From: Thiotrichales bacterium
GTDB taxonomy: Bacteria > Pseudomonadota > Gammaproteobacteria > Beggiatoales > Beggiatoaceae
Assembly: GCA_016744475.1 (NCBI GenBank)
Contig: JADGEH010000001.1
Coordinates: 1 to 64,000 of the forward strand
DNA length: 64,000 bases
Reading direction: 5' to 3'
The notes under the pieces were generated by a model. It worked only from the letters and a program-made list of their open reading frames with translations. It did no database searches and was not told where the DNA came from. Positions 18,381-27,571 of the stretch are shown here, in pieces. A program made the translations under genes and the position numbers. Each line of letters opens with the position of its first letter. The stretch's first letter is position 1.

Positions 18381-19050
18381 TCCCCCTTCTTGTTATGCCC
18401 CCCCCAACATCCCAATAAACACAGCCTGTCCAGGCATATTTTTACTTTACTAATGCCCATATTAGATATTCAAGAGACAATCTATTCTGAAATTATGGGT
18501 AAAATTCAATTCAAACTTTCACCTAAATCTAAAAAACAAAAAGAGCACTTAGTAAGAAAGGTTTTATTCTCGTAAAAGCTCGCTGGTTCATTGAACGTTC
18601 TAAAGAAAATGCCAATAATAAACTCAAATGGTCTTTTGTACGTCTTATGTTAAAAAGAATGACGGCTAATTCTTAAAGATTTCAAATGGCTTCTATAGCA
18701 CTCAACTGACAGTTATTTTAGAGGTATGAAAAACAGTAAAACAGATACCCCATAAATTTTAATGCGATGGTTCTGCCCTCCCTCAAATAAACGAAAAACC
18801 AGCCTCAATCTCACTTCTTTGTGCTACAACGCCTCCCCACACAACAAGTCAAATATAAGATGTTTTTTTCTGGTATGGTTTTGGCATTTCAGTGGTAGTG
18901 CTTTGTCATATCTCATTCTTTGGGTGATGTGTCTCACCACGGAGGCACGCAGAAGTCACAGAGAAAAACCTTTAAAATACAACTCAGTGCCTTCTATGTC
19001 TCCGTGGTCAAAAAATTCATTCCACTTCTTAACCCCCTGTAAAAATACCC
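18381..19050. other. Non-coding stretch with a possible gene remnant and a dispersed repeat
   Basis: No convincing gene is seen. From 18453 a short frame (MPILDIQETIYSEIMGKIQ...) stops at 18575, and a neighbouring frame continues with KARWFIERSKENANNKLKW to 18676, which looks like a frameshifted remnant of an unidentified gene. The right part (about 18896-19010) is the CCACGGAG repeat described separately. Confidence 0.5.
18896..19010 (+). repeat. CCACGGAG dispersed repeat, copy 1
   Basis: About 115 bp running from AGTGCTTTGTCATATCTC to TCTCCGTGGTC. The same sequence occurs inverted at 50862-50960, sharing CAGAGAAAAA, TTTAAAATACAACTCAGTG and both CTCCGTG ends. The ends are complementary (CCACGGAG / CTCCGTGG), so it can fold into a stem. 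Confidence 0.8.
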
Positions 19051-21612
19051 ATGCCTAAAAATACGCGCAAAGATTGGTGGCTAGGACTCATCCTCGGTCT
19101 TGGACTCACTCTCATAGCCCAGACACACTGGTTGCAGCCGCTAGAACGCGCCCACTATCACTCGACAATGGGTCTGCTGAACTTTGCCCCGCAAGCCGAC
19201 ATTGTTCTGCTAGAAATAGAAGCGGATCAATGGCCTGCATTAAGCGGTGAAGTGTTGCCCCGTAGCCTATTCACGCAAGCCTTACAACGCTTACACAGCG
19301 CACAGCCTAAACTCATTGCGAACACCGTATTTTTCAATCGTCTGCAATACGGCGAACTGGCCCAGCAAACGCGCAAAGCGGTGGAGTTTTATGACAGTAG
19401 CCGCTTAGTCAACACCGCACACACTGGCGTTTTGCAGCAAGAAGTGTTTGAACTGGGACAATATTTACATCAAATACAGCGCACCGCGAATCCCGAAGAG
19501 GCATTGGCTCAAGCCTTAACACAGGCTCAGGTCGTGCAAGCCATTCCCTTTGCCGCCCACCTATACGGCAACAATGCGACACAACATTCCTTATTAGGCT
19601 TAGATTGGCTACCACAAAATGTGTTGCGTCAGCGTTTATTGAGACATCAAATTTATACCAAATTTTCCGCAGCCCCCGCACCGCCCAGTCAAGCCGCGCT
19701 CATCATTCCGCCCATTGCGCCTTTGCAAGAAAATAGCATCACCTTATCGCTCCAAACCTCAAACCCACCCGACAAGGCGCTAGAACCCCTGGTGGTGCAG
19801 TTCCAAGAATATTATTTCCCCACCTTGCCATTACAATTAGCTACTCAAGCGTTAGGCTTGAAACACAGCGATATTCAAGTCAGCCTGGGTCACGGCGTGC
19901 AACTCGGCGAGCACTCCATCAACACCGATGCGACATTGCAATTACGCCCGTTTTATTATCAAACGCCCTTTCCTCGCGTCCGCTTTCAAGAATTATTACA
20001 AGACTCTTTTGATCTCAGCCTACTAACCGACAAAATCGTCTTAATCGGCTTGGCAAATAGCGCCTTAAACGATCAGGGCAGCAGCGACGTACAAAGATTG
20101 GCACACAGCCTCAGCAGCTTATTGCAAGACCATTACCTCAACCGTCCAGAGGCCGTGACCTGGCTTGAATGGGGATTATTCGGTTTAATCCTGCTCTACC
20201 TCAGCCTTCTGTTACCTCGCCTCAATGTTTGGGCGGGTGCGCTGAGCAGCCTATTCTTGTTATTGGGTTTAAGCATCTTGCCCTGGGCGGCGATGCAATA
20301 TTGGCATTGGTGGCTATCTACGCTACTGCCGCTGTTATTGTTAATCAGCGGATATGCGGTCTGGTGGCTGAGCCGTTTGTGGCTGAATTGGTTGCGCCAA
20401 GCACAAATGAGCGCAGAAGGCATTGAAGCCAATCGCTTGCTGGGATTAGCCTACCAAGGCCAAGGGCGTTTGGAACTGGCCTTTGAGAAATTCAGCTTAT
20501 GCCCGCTTAACGATGACATGTTGGGGCTTTTATACAATTTAGCGCTGGATTTTGAGCGCAAACACCACACCAAAGAAGCGCTGGCGGTGTATCGTTATAT
20601 GGCAGATGGCACGCCGGACTATCGAGATATTGAACAACGCCTGCAACGTTTACAGCAGCAAAAAAAACGCTTACCCCAAAAAGGCCGCTATGATCTCAGT
20701 CATTGGCTAGAAGAAAACAGTGAATTGCGCAAACCCATGCTGGGGCGCTACCAAGTGGAGAAAAAACTCGGCAAAGGCGCGATGGGCGTGGTGTATTTAG
20801 GCAAAGATGCCAAAATGGATCGCATGGTGGCGTTAAAAACGCTGTTGCTCTCAGAAGAATTTGAAGGTGAACAACTCGAAGATGCCACTCAGCGTTTTTT
20901 CCGTGAAGCCTCCGCCGCAGGGCGCTTAACCCACGAGCATATTGTTGCCGTATACGATGCGGGCGAAGAAGATAACCTCGCCTACATTGCGATGGAGTTT
21001 TTCAAAGGCAGTAATTTGATGCCTTACACACGAAAAGACAATTTATTACCCATTGATACCGTATTCGATATTGCGATTCATGCCGCTGAAGCTTTACAGT
21101 ATGCGCATACACAAAATGTGGTACACCGCGACATCAAACCCGGCAATATGATGTTCAATCCTGGCAATGGTCAATTAAAGTTGACCGATTTTGGCATCGC
21201 CCGTATCACGGATACCAGCAAAACCAAAACAGGGGTGATTTTAGGCACCCCCTCCTACATGTCGCCAGAGCAACTGGCGGGAAAACTCGCCGATGGGCGC
21301 TCAGACTTATTCTCTTTGGGGGTCACTTTGTATCAATTATTCACCGGCTGCTTACCCTTTCAGGCAGATTCTATGGCCAGCCTGATGTTTCAAATCAGCC
21401 ATGATCCACACCCCTTATTACTCGATAAACGCACGGATTTACCGCCATGCTTGCCCACGGTGCTCGACATCTTGTTACACAAAGACCCTGACCAGCGTTA
21501 CGCTGACGGTGCTGCCACTGCACAAGCCTTGCGTGAATGCCGTGATACCTGGATTCAAAGCCAGTATCAACCGCTTCCCTCACCTTTTATCGACCCGCCT
21601 GCGGACATCTAA
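19051..21612 (+). CDS. Transmembrane Ser/Thr protein kinase with CHASE2 sensor
   Basis: The protein has 853 residues. A first helix (about 10-25) is followed by an extracytoplasmic CHASE2-like sensor, then three membrane helices (about 370-450) and a TPR-like linker (EANRLLGLAYQGQGRLELAFEKF). The C-terminal kinase starts near residue 565 with the glycine loop LGKGAMGVVYLG, the lysine in VALKTLL, the catalytic HRDIKPGNMM (about 692), and DFGIAR (about 713), followed by GTPSYMSPEQ. It phosphorylates Ser/Thr on unknown targets. The PP2C phosphatase gene starts four bases after its stop, so the two form a reversible switch. The signal sensed is unknown. Confidence 0.93.
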   Translation: MPKNTRKDWWLGLILGLGLTLIAQTHWLQPLERAHYHSTMGLLNFAPQADIVLLEIEADQWPALSGEVLPRSLFTQALQRLHSAQPKLIANTVFFNRLQYGELAQQTRKAVEFYDSSRLVNTAHTGVLQQEVFELGQYLHQIQRTANPEEALAQALTQAQVVQAIPFAAHLYGNNATQHSLLGLDWLPQNVLRQRLLRHQIYTKFSAAPAPPSQAALIIPPIAPLQENSITLSLQTSNPPDKALEPLVVQFQEYYFPTLPLQLATQALGLKHSDIQVSLGHGVQLGEHSINTDATLQLRPFYYQTPFPRVRFQELLQDSFDLSLLTDKIVLIGLANSALNDQGSSDVQRLAHSLSSLLQDHYLNRPEAVTWLEWGLFGLILLYLSLLLPRLNVWAGALSSLFLLLGLSILPWAAMQYWHWWLSTLLPLLLLISGYAVWWLSRLWLNWLRQAQMSAEGIEANRLLGLAYQGQGRLELAFEKFSLCPLNDDMLGLLYNLALDFERKHHTKEALAVYRYMADGTPDYRDIEQRLQRLQQQKKRLPQKGRYDLSHWLEENSELRKPMLGRYQVEKKLGKGAMGVVYLGKDAKMDRMVALKTLLLSEEFEGEQLEDATQRFFREASAAGRLTHEHIVAVYDAGEEDNLAYIAMEFFKGSNLMPYTRKDNLLPIDTVFDIAIHAAEALQYAHTQNVVHRDIKPGNMMFNPGNGQLKLTDFGIARITDTSKTKTGVILGTPSYMSPEQLAGKLADGRSDLFSLGVTLYQLFTGCLPFQADSMASLMFQISHDPHPLLLDKRTDLPPCLPTVLDILLHKDPDQRYADGAATAQALRECRDTWIQSQYQPLPSPFIDPPADI

Positions 21613-21616
21613 CAGT

Positions 21617-22438
21617 ATGAGTTATCAGGGATATTTGCACATTGCCCAAGCGACTGACCCTGGTCTGGTACGGGATCACAATGAAGATTACATCGACCAT
21701 GATGCGCCACTGGGTGCCGTCACCTTAGCCGACGGTATGGGCGGTTATCAGGCAGGCGAAATCGCCAGCGAAATCGCCGTCACCCAAATCATGCAAGAAA
21801 TCAAAACCAAGGCGCACAGCTTAGTGCTGGGTGAAAAAGACGACACATCCGGTTATCGTCATGCCAGCCTGCTGCTCCAACAAGCCACGCTAAAAGCCAA
21901 TCAAGCCATTTACCAAAGCGCCCAAGCACAGCCTGAATTTTATGGTATGGGCACTACCGTGGTCGCCGCCTTGTTTTATGATGATTATCTCAGCATTGCC
22001 CATGTCGGCGATTCTCGGTTGTACCGCGTGCGTGCGCAGCAATTAGAACAACTGACCAAAGACCACTCCGTGCTGCAAGAACTGGTCGATCACGGTTTTT
22101 ACACCGCCGAACAAGCACGACATTCACCGAATAAAAACCTAGTCACACGCGCACTGGGGGTCAACATGGATGTCAAAGTGGATTTAACCGAAGTCGCGGT
22201 GAAAGCCAATGACTTGTTTTTGCTATGTTCCGATGGCTTAAATGACATGCTGGAAGATAAACACATCGAAAAGCTGATGAATCAACAGCAACCGTTAAAC
22301 ACCATCGCAGAAGAACTGGTGAAAGCTGCTAACCAAGAAGGCGGCGAAGACAACATTTCCGTCATTTTGGTTCAAGCCTCTAACGACAAACAATTCATCC
22401 AACACCGCACAGCGTGGTGGCAGCGCTGGTGGAAATAG
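21617..22438 (+). CDS. PP2C-family Ser/Thr protein phosphatase
   Basis: I choose the ATG at 21617, four bases after the kinase stop, because the family begins here (SYQGYLHIAQATDPGLVRDHNEDY). The 273-residue protein has the PP2C metal-binding motifs RDHNED, LADGMGGYQAGE, HVGDSRLYR, LCSDGLNDML and GGEDNISVIL. It should remove phosphate from targets of the upstream kinase, or from the kinase itself. A short palindrome at 22445-22465 follows the stop and may terminate transcription. Confidence 0.94.
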   Translation: MSYQGYLHIAQATDPGLVRDHNEDYIDHDAPLGAVTLADGMGGYQAGEIASEIAVTQIMQEIKTKAHSLVLGEKDDTSGYRHASLLLQQATLKANQAIYQSAQAQPEFYGMGTTVVAALFYDDYLSIAHVGDSRLYRVRAQQLEQLTKDHSVLQELVDHGFYTAEQARHSPNKNLVTRALGVNMDVKVDLTEVAVKANDLFLLCSDGLNDMLEDKHIEKLMNQQQPLNTIAEELVKAANQEGGEDNISVILVQASNDKQFIQHRTAWWQRWWK

Positions 22439-22444
22439 TCCCGG

Positions 22445-22465
22445 ATACAAGGCTTAGCCTTGTAT
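22445..22465 (+). terminator. Possible hairpin terminator after the PP2C gene
   Basis: ATACAAGGC and GCCTTGTAT form a perfect 9-bp stem with a TTA loop. There is no good T-run after it, so the role is uncertain. Confidence 0.4.
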
Positions 22466-22529
22466 TCACAGGAACATCAGCGCTTGCAACCTGTCTATTA
22501 TTTCCATTCTCCAAAGCCCCTAAAACCTC

Positions 22530-23900
22530 ATGATCCAAGCCTCACTCAAGCACCTAAACACCGCCTTAACAGCAGCAGAATTGCGCGGTGCTTCCATCAC
22601 TTTTACTCGTTGTAGTACCGATACGCGCAGCCTGGAACCAGGGGCTTTGTACATTGCTCTGTGCGGTGAGCGCTTTGATGGACATGACTTTATTTCGCAA
22701 GCCGAGCAACAAGGGGCGGCGGCACTCTTAGTCGAACGCTGGGTAGACAGCGCCTTACCACAAGTGCGCGTGCCGGATACCCGCGTCGCCTTGGGCGAAC
22801 TGGCGACGGGGTGGCGTTCACAATTCGATGTCCCCGTCGTGGCGATCACTGGCAGTAACGGCAAAACCACGGTCAAAGAAATGCTGGCGGAGATTTTCCG
22901 CGCCGCTTGCGGTGCAAACAGCGCCGTCTTAGCCACGCAAGGCAATCTCAACAACGACATCGGCGTGCCTTTAACCTTGTTTCGCTTAGGCGCAGAACAC
23001 CAATATGCGGTGATCGAAATGGGTGCGAATCATCCGGGAGAAATCGCTCAACTGACGCAAATGGCACGGCCTCACGTTGCTTTAATCACTCAATGTGCGC
23101 CCGCTCATTTAGCGGGTTTTGCCAGTATCGAAGGTGTTGCACAGGCGAAAGGGGAGATTTTCCAGGGTTTACAGGGGCACAACGCGACGGCGGTGATTCA
23201 TCAAGAAGAGACGTATACCGAATATTGGCGCGGACTGAATACGCAACACTCGATACTGAGTTTTGGACTCAACACGGGTGATGTGTTTGCGCGTCAATGG
23301 CACACCGAAGAAGGGCAACAGCATTTCATGCTACACAGTCCACAAGGACAAATACCGATTCAACTCCCCTTGCTGGGACAACACAATGTCACCAATGCGC
23401 TTGCCGCCGCCGCTTGTGCATTGGCTTGCGGCTGCACGCTGACGCAGATTCAAGCAGGTTTAAGCCAGATGCGAGCCGTCAAAGGACGCTTGCAAGCCTT
23501 GACGGGAACACGCGATAGCCTGTTGATCGATGACACTTACAACGCTAACCCGACTTCTTTGCAAGCGGGTTTACAGGTGCTGGCACAATGTCAGGCTCCG
23601 CGTTGGTTAATCTTGGGGGACATGTTAGAACTCGGTGAAGCCAGCGAACATTATCATGCGCAAGCAGGCCAGCAAGCCCAAGCCGCAGGCGTTGACACCT
23701 TGCTGGCGACTGGCGAATATAGCGCCGCCACCGTGCAAGCCTTTGGTCATAACGCCCAACATTTCGCCCAACAAGCTGATTTAATCCGCTACGCCCAACA
23801 ACATTTACCCGCACACGCGGCTGTTCTGATTAAAGGCTCGCGCAGTTTACACATGGAAAAAGTCGTGCAGGCTTTGACAAGCGATAAGAAAGACTGTTAG
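22530..23900 (+). CDS. murF: UDP-N-acetylmuramoyl-tripeptide--D-alanyl-D-alanine ligase MurF
   Basis: MurF adds D-Ala-D-Ala to UDP-MurNAc-tripeptide using ATP, the last cytoplasmic step in building the peptidoglycan peptide. The 456 residues show the ligase ATP loop ITGSNGKTTVKE (107-117), LATQGNLNNDIGVPLTL, VIEMGANHPGEI, and DDTYNANPTS in the C-terminal part, all typical. It is not inside the usual mur/fts cluster. It sits between a Ser/Thr kinase-phosphatase pair and lpoB, another cell-wall gene. Confidence 0.96.
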   Translation: MIQASLKHLNTALTAAELRGASITFTRCSTDTRSLEPGALYIALCGERFDGHDFISQAEQQGAAALLVERWVDSALPQVRVPDTRVALGELATGWRSQFDVPVVAITGSNGKTTVKEMLAEIFRAACGANSAVLATQGNLNNDIGVPLTLFRLGAEHQYAVIEMGANHPGEIAQLTQMARPHVALITQCAPAHLAGFASIEGVAQAKGEIFQGLQGHNATAVIHQEETYTEYWRGLNTQHSILSFGLNTGDVFARQWHTEEGQQHFMLHSPQGQIPIQLPLLGQHNVTNALAAAACALACGCTLTQIQAGLSQMRAVKGRLQALTGTRDSLLIDDTYNANPTSLQAGLQVLAQCQAPRWLILGDMLELGEASEHYHAQAGQQAQAAGVDTLLATGEYSAATVQAFGHNAQHFAQQADLIRYAQQHLPAHAAVLIKGSRSLHMEKVVQALTSDKKDC

Positions 23901-23937
23901 AAAGAGTTCATTAATACTTTTAGCTCAGGAGATAAAC

Positions 23938-24531
23938 ATGCGTCACTTTTTATTCATCATGATATGCAGTCTGCCGCTGGTACTCGGTGGCTGTGCGAGT
24001 TCCGTACAATACGGCGATCCCACCGCAGTCGAAACCGTAGACGAAACCTTTGGCTCCACCGATTTGCAGCAAATTGCCGCCAAAATGGTCGATTCTATGC
24101 TGACTTTTCCCACCGTCATGCAACTCACCGCGCATCGCCAGCCCGTGTTGTATGTTGAAGGCATGAAAAATAAAACCCGCGAACACATCGACTTGGAATC
24201 CATCACTGACACCATTGTGAGCAAATTGATGCGTTCGGCAAAATTCCAGTTTGTAGACAAAGCCACCCGTGATTTAGCCCGCCAAGAACTTGGCTTTCAA
24301 AACGATAGCGGCATGGTCGATACCAACAGCGCCACGCAAATTGGTCGCCATATTGGGGCGCAATACATGCTGCATGGCAATATCAGCAGCATCACCAAAA
24401 ACAGCAAAAGCACTAAAGATGTGTATTACAAATTCACCTTAAAAATGATTGATTTACAAACCGGCATATTGACTTGGCAAGATGAAAAAGAAATTCGCAA
24501 AAGCGTTAGCCGTTCTTGGTTTGGTTTGTAA
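23938..24531 (+). CDS. lpoB: Penicillin-binding protein activator LpoB
   Basis: LpoB is an outer-membrane lipoprotein that reaches through the periplasm to stimulate the peptidoglycan synthase PBP1b. The 197-residue protein has a lipoprotein signal with lipobox LGGC (Cys19). Its LpoB domain includes LYVEGMKNKTREHID, GRHIGAQYMLHGNI, and LTWQDEKEIRKS near the end. AGGAGATAAAC precedes the ATG. Downstream of murF with a 37-base gap, it may share its transcript. Confidence 0.92.
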   Translation: MRHFLFIMICSLPLVLGGCASSVQYGDPTAVETVDETFGSTDLQQIAAKMVDSMLTFPTVMQLTAHRQPVLYVEGMKNKTREHIDLESITDTIVSKLMRSAKFQFVDKATRDLARQELGFQNDSGMVDTNSATQIGRHIGAQYMLHGNISSITKNSKSTKDVYYKFTLKMIDLQTGILTWQDEKEIRKSVSRSWFGL

Positions 24532-24547
24532 GCCCGGTCTTTTACTC

Positions 24548-24576
24548 GCGCTGTTGCTCATGGTGAACAACAGCGC
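24548..24576. terminator. Hairpin between lpoB and trmL
   Basis: GCGCTGTTG and CAACAGCGC form a perfect 9-bp stem with an 11-base loop. It lacks a T-run, so it may be a weak terminator or an RNA-processing site. Confidence 0.4.
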
Positions 24577-24592
24577 CTCATAGTCTTATCTC

Positions 24593-25054
24593 ATGTTCCA
24601 CTGCGCCCTCTATCAACCTGAAATTCCGCCCAATACGGGCAACATTATTCGCTTGTGTGCCAACACGGGGATTCAACTCCACCTGATTCATCCTTTAGGT
24701 TTTGTGCTGGATGATAAACGCTTGCGGCGGGCGGGTTTGGATTATCACGAATGGGCGAATGTGCAGGAATACGAAGATTATCCGGCCTTTCTGCTCGCAC
24801 ATCCTCAACAGCGCATTTTTGCTTGTTCCACCAAAGGACAGCACAGTTACACGGAAGCCGAGTATCGCACTGATGATATTTTTCTGTTCGGCCCAGAAAC
24901 TCGCGGTTTGCCCGCAGAGATTCTTGACAGCCTGCCTGCCGCGCAGATGATTCGCATCCCCATGTTAGCCACCAGCCGTAGCTTGAATTTATCTAACGCA
25001 GCCGCCGTGATTCTTTACGAAGCCCTGCGACAACAAGCCTTCCCTTTCGAGTAA
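24593..25054 (+). CDS. trmL: tRNA (cytidine/uridine-2'-O-)-methyltransferase TrmL
   Basis: TrmL (SPOUT fold) methylates the 2'-O of the wobble base of tRNA-Leu isoacceptors. The 153 residues match it along their full length: [20 protein letters not shown] at the N-terminus, [19 protein letters not shown], the SAM-binding knot segment FGPETRGLP, and [16 protein letters not shown] at the end. A tRNA-Leu (TAA), one of the expected substrates, is encoded 6 kb upstream. The comEC gene starts 6 bases after its stop. Confidence 0.94.
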   Translation: MFHCALYQPEIPPNTGNIIRLCANTGIQLHLIHPLGFVLDDKRLRRAGLDYHEWANVQEYEDYPAFLLAHPQQRIFACSTKGQHSYTEAEYRTDDIFLFGPETRGLPAEILDSLPAAQMIRIPMLATSRSLNLSNAAAVILYEALRQQAFPFE

Positions 25055-25060
25055 ATCCGT

Positions 25061-27490
25061 ATGCGACTGACGGCACTGATGTTTTTTTTCGGTGTACTCA
25101 GTGCTCAACAATTTCCTATATTGCCCGCTGTAGATTGGCGACTGTTGTCGCTCAGCAGCTTTTTCTTACTCCTCCTGCTGCACCGATACCAACGCCACCG
25201 CCCCCTGCCTTTTTATCTTTCTCATCTATTGGTTTTTATGCTGGGTTTGAGCTGGGCGGCTTGGCGTGCTGACATCATATTAGAGCCGCAACTCGCCCTT
25301 CATTTGCAGCAACAAAACCTTCAAATACAAGGCATCATCAACAGCTTACCCATATCTAAAGACACCCATTTACGGTTTGAATTTGACATTCAGCGCTTAC
25401 AGTTTGAAGGGCGTAATTATCCCAGCCCAGGGCGCGTGCGCTTAAGTTGGTATGCGCGTGGAACACAAAAGTTACCCGATGTCCGTCCAGGTGAACGCTG
25501 GCAATTTAATGTACGGCTTAAACGCCCGCACAGCAGCTTAAATCCGGGCGGTTTTGATTATGAAACTTGGTTATTTCAACAACGTATTCGTGCCGTCGGC
25601 TATGTGCGCAACAAGCCCGCGCCACAGCGACTAGAAGGAGAGACGTTTCATGCAAAACACTGGATTGATCGGCAACGTCTAGCGCTATTAAACGCTCAAC
25701 AAACGCATTTTTCTGAACACCCTCATGTGGGCTTTCTCAGCGCTTTAAGTATCGGTGTGCGTGGGTATTTGAGTGAGACTCACTGGAAGCTGTTTCGTGC
25801 CACCAACACCAATCATTTATTAGCCATTTCGGGCTTGCATATTGGTCTCATCAGTGGCTGGGTATTTTTCTTAACACGATGGTTTTACAGCTATTTAGGC
25901 GGGCGTTTATTGCTTTATCTTCCTGCATTTTATCCAGCAGCCATCGCCGCATGGCTAAGCGCCAGCCTTTACACCGCATTAGCAGGCTTTTCCCTATCCA
26001 CCCAACGCGCTTGGATCATGCTAACGGTCTTTTTGCTCAGTCGAATATTGGGCAAACATTTACCGCTGGCACACAGCTTTGCTCTCGCATTAATCGCAGT
26101 GTTGGTCTATGACCCGCTGAGCGTTTTAAGCCAAGGTTTTTGGCTATCATTCAGCGCCGTCGCTCTCTTACTCTATGCCTTTTCCAGCAAAACTCCGCCG
26201 CTGCTCACCTGGCGGCGCTTATTAAAGCAGTGGCAAGAACTCAAGTCGTTCAGACATACTGGTGCCTTATGCTACTTTCAAACTAAGCGTATCGGGCATA
26301 TCACCGTCACCCCGCAAATAGTCATTTTTCTCGGCTTAATGCCGCTGCTTTTGTGGTGGTTTGGGAGCTTATCCGCCATATCTATTATCGCCAATATAGG
26401 TGCGATTCCGCTCATGGGCTTATTGATTGTGCCGCTAGTTTTGCTCGGCAGCATTTGCCTATTGTGGTGGCCTTTTATCGGCATTCCTTTGTTAAACCTA
26501 AGTCTTGAATGCGCTCATTACCTCATCGCCAGTCTTACTTGGCTGCAAAGCATACCGGGGCTGACCATCAGCCTTCCTCATCCGCCGCTGTGGGCGGTGT
26601 TACTCGCGAGTGTAGGAGCCTTGTTATTGCTGTTACCGCATTATGTATTGATGCGTTATTGGGGGATCGCGTGGTATTTGCCGCTGCTGTTTTACGCACC
26701 ACCCAAACCCAAATATGGCGAATTTCATCTGACTTTATTAGATGTCGATCAAGGTTTATCCGTGCTCATACAAACCCAGCAACACAGCTTGCTATATGAC
26801 ACAGGCACCGATTTCTTCGGCAAAGTCGCTGTTTTGCCTCATTTGCGCCATCAAGGTATTCGACAACTCGACACCCTACTCATCAGTCATACCGATTGGG
26901 ATCATATTGGCGGGGCACAGGCCGTGCTACGCGAGTTACAGGTCAACAGGCTGATGAGCAATGCGCCCGCACACTTTGCACAACAACATATTCAGGTACA
27001 ACCGTGTGTGCGCGGACAGCATTGGACATGGGATGGAGTCAACTTTGACATTTTGCACCCTCCTGCGTCATATCATCGAACATCCCGTAATGACCACAGT
27101 TGCGTGCTCAAAATCAGTGTGCGAGACAACCCTCGCTACAGCGCTTTATTGTTGGGGGATATAGAAAAAGGCGCGGAATTCGATTTACTGATGGATAAGT
27201 CAGAGCACTTATCGGCTGAAGTCTTAGTCGTGCCTCACCACGGCAGCCGCACCTCATCCATGACCACCTTTGTAAAACACATCAATCCGAGTTACGCCTT
27301 GTTTCCAGTGGGTTATCAAAACCGCTACCGACTGCCGCACCCTCACGTACTCAGCACCTATCAACAAGCTCACAGCCACATTTTCAACACCGCAGAGGAT
27401 GGAGCCATCAGCTTATACATAGGCGAACAAGGCGTGTCTCAAGTACAAACAGCCCGCGCCCAGCAAAGGCGTTACTGGCGCGGGCGGTGA
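25061..27490 (+). CDS. comEC: DNA internalisation competence protein ComEC/Rec2
   Basis: The protein has 809 residues. An N-terminal hydrophobic part and a DUF4131/OB-like domain (about 60-200) are followed by the Competence domain, with LLAISGLHIGLISG (about 253-266) and many membrane helices, and then a C-terminal metallo-beta-lactamase-like domain with SHTDWDHIGG (about 608) and VVPHHGSRTS. ComEC forms the inner-membrane channel through which single-stranded DNA enters during natural transformation. No other competence genes are adjacent, so competence itself is only suggested. Confidence 0.94.
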   Translation: MRLTALMFFFGVLSAQQFPILPAVDWRLLSLSSFFLLLLLHRYQRHRPLPFYLSHLLVFMLGLSWAAWRADIILEPQLALHLQQQNLQIQGIINSLPISKDTHLRFEFDIQRLQFEGRNYPSPGRVRLSWYARGTQKLPDVRPGERWQFNVRLKRPHSSLNPGGFDYETWLFQQRIRAVGYVRNKPAPQRLEGETFHAKHWIDRQRLALLNAQQTHFSEHPHVGFLSALSIGVRGYLSETHWKLFRATNTNHLLAISGLHIGLISGWVFFLTRWFYSYLGGRLLLYLPAFYPAAIAAWLSASLYTALAGFSLSTQRAWIMLTVFLLSRILGKHLPLAHSFALALIAVLVYDPLSVLSQGFWLSFSAVALLLYAFSSKTPPLLTWRRLLKQWQELKSFRHTGALCYFQTKRIGHITVTPQIVIFLGLMPLLLWWFGSLSAISIIANIGAIPLMGLLIVPLVLLGSICLLWWPFIGIPLLNLSLECAHYLIASLTWLQSIPGLTISLPHPPLWAVLLASVGALLLLLPHYVLMRYWGIAWYLPLLFYAPPKPKYGEFHLTLLDVDQGLSVLIQTQQHSLLYDTGTDFFGKVAVLPHLRHQGIRQLDTLLISHTDWDHIGGAQAVLRELQVNRLMSNAPAHFAQQHIQVQPCVRGQHWTWDGVNFDILHPPASYHRTSRNDHSCVLKISVRDNPRYSALLLGDIEKGAEFDLLMDKSEHLSAEVLVVPHHGSRTSSMTTFVKHINPSYALFPVGYQNRYRLPHPHVLSTYQQAHSHIFNTAEDGAISLYIGEQGVSQVQTARAQQRRYWRGR

Positions 27491-27501
27491 CTCACTGCAA
27501 G

Positions 27502-27536
27502 GTAGGATGTGGTGAGGAACGAAGCACATCATTCAA
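27502..27536. repeat. GTAGGATG-type short palindromic repeat
   Basis: GTAGGATGTGGTGAGGAACG...CACATCA lies just after comEC. It is a divergent member of the family also seen at 11131 and 44345, with an imperfect hairpin. Confidence 0.5.
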
Positions 27537-27571
27537 CTAAGAACATTGACGGTGTACTAGGTAGAAAAGGC

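Noticed and set aside
24548-24576. Riboswitch between lpoB and trmL
   Set aside because: Only one simple hairpin is visible in a gap of about 60 bases, too short for a riboswitch aptamer.
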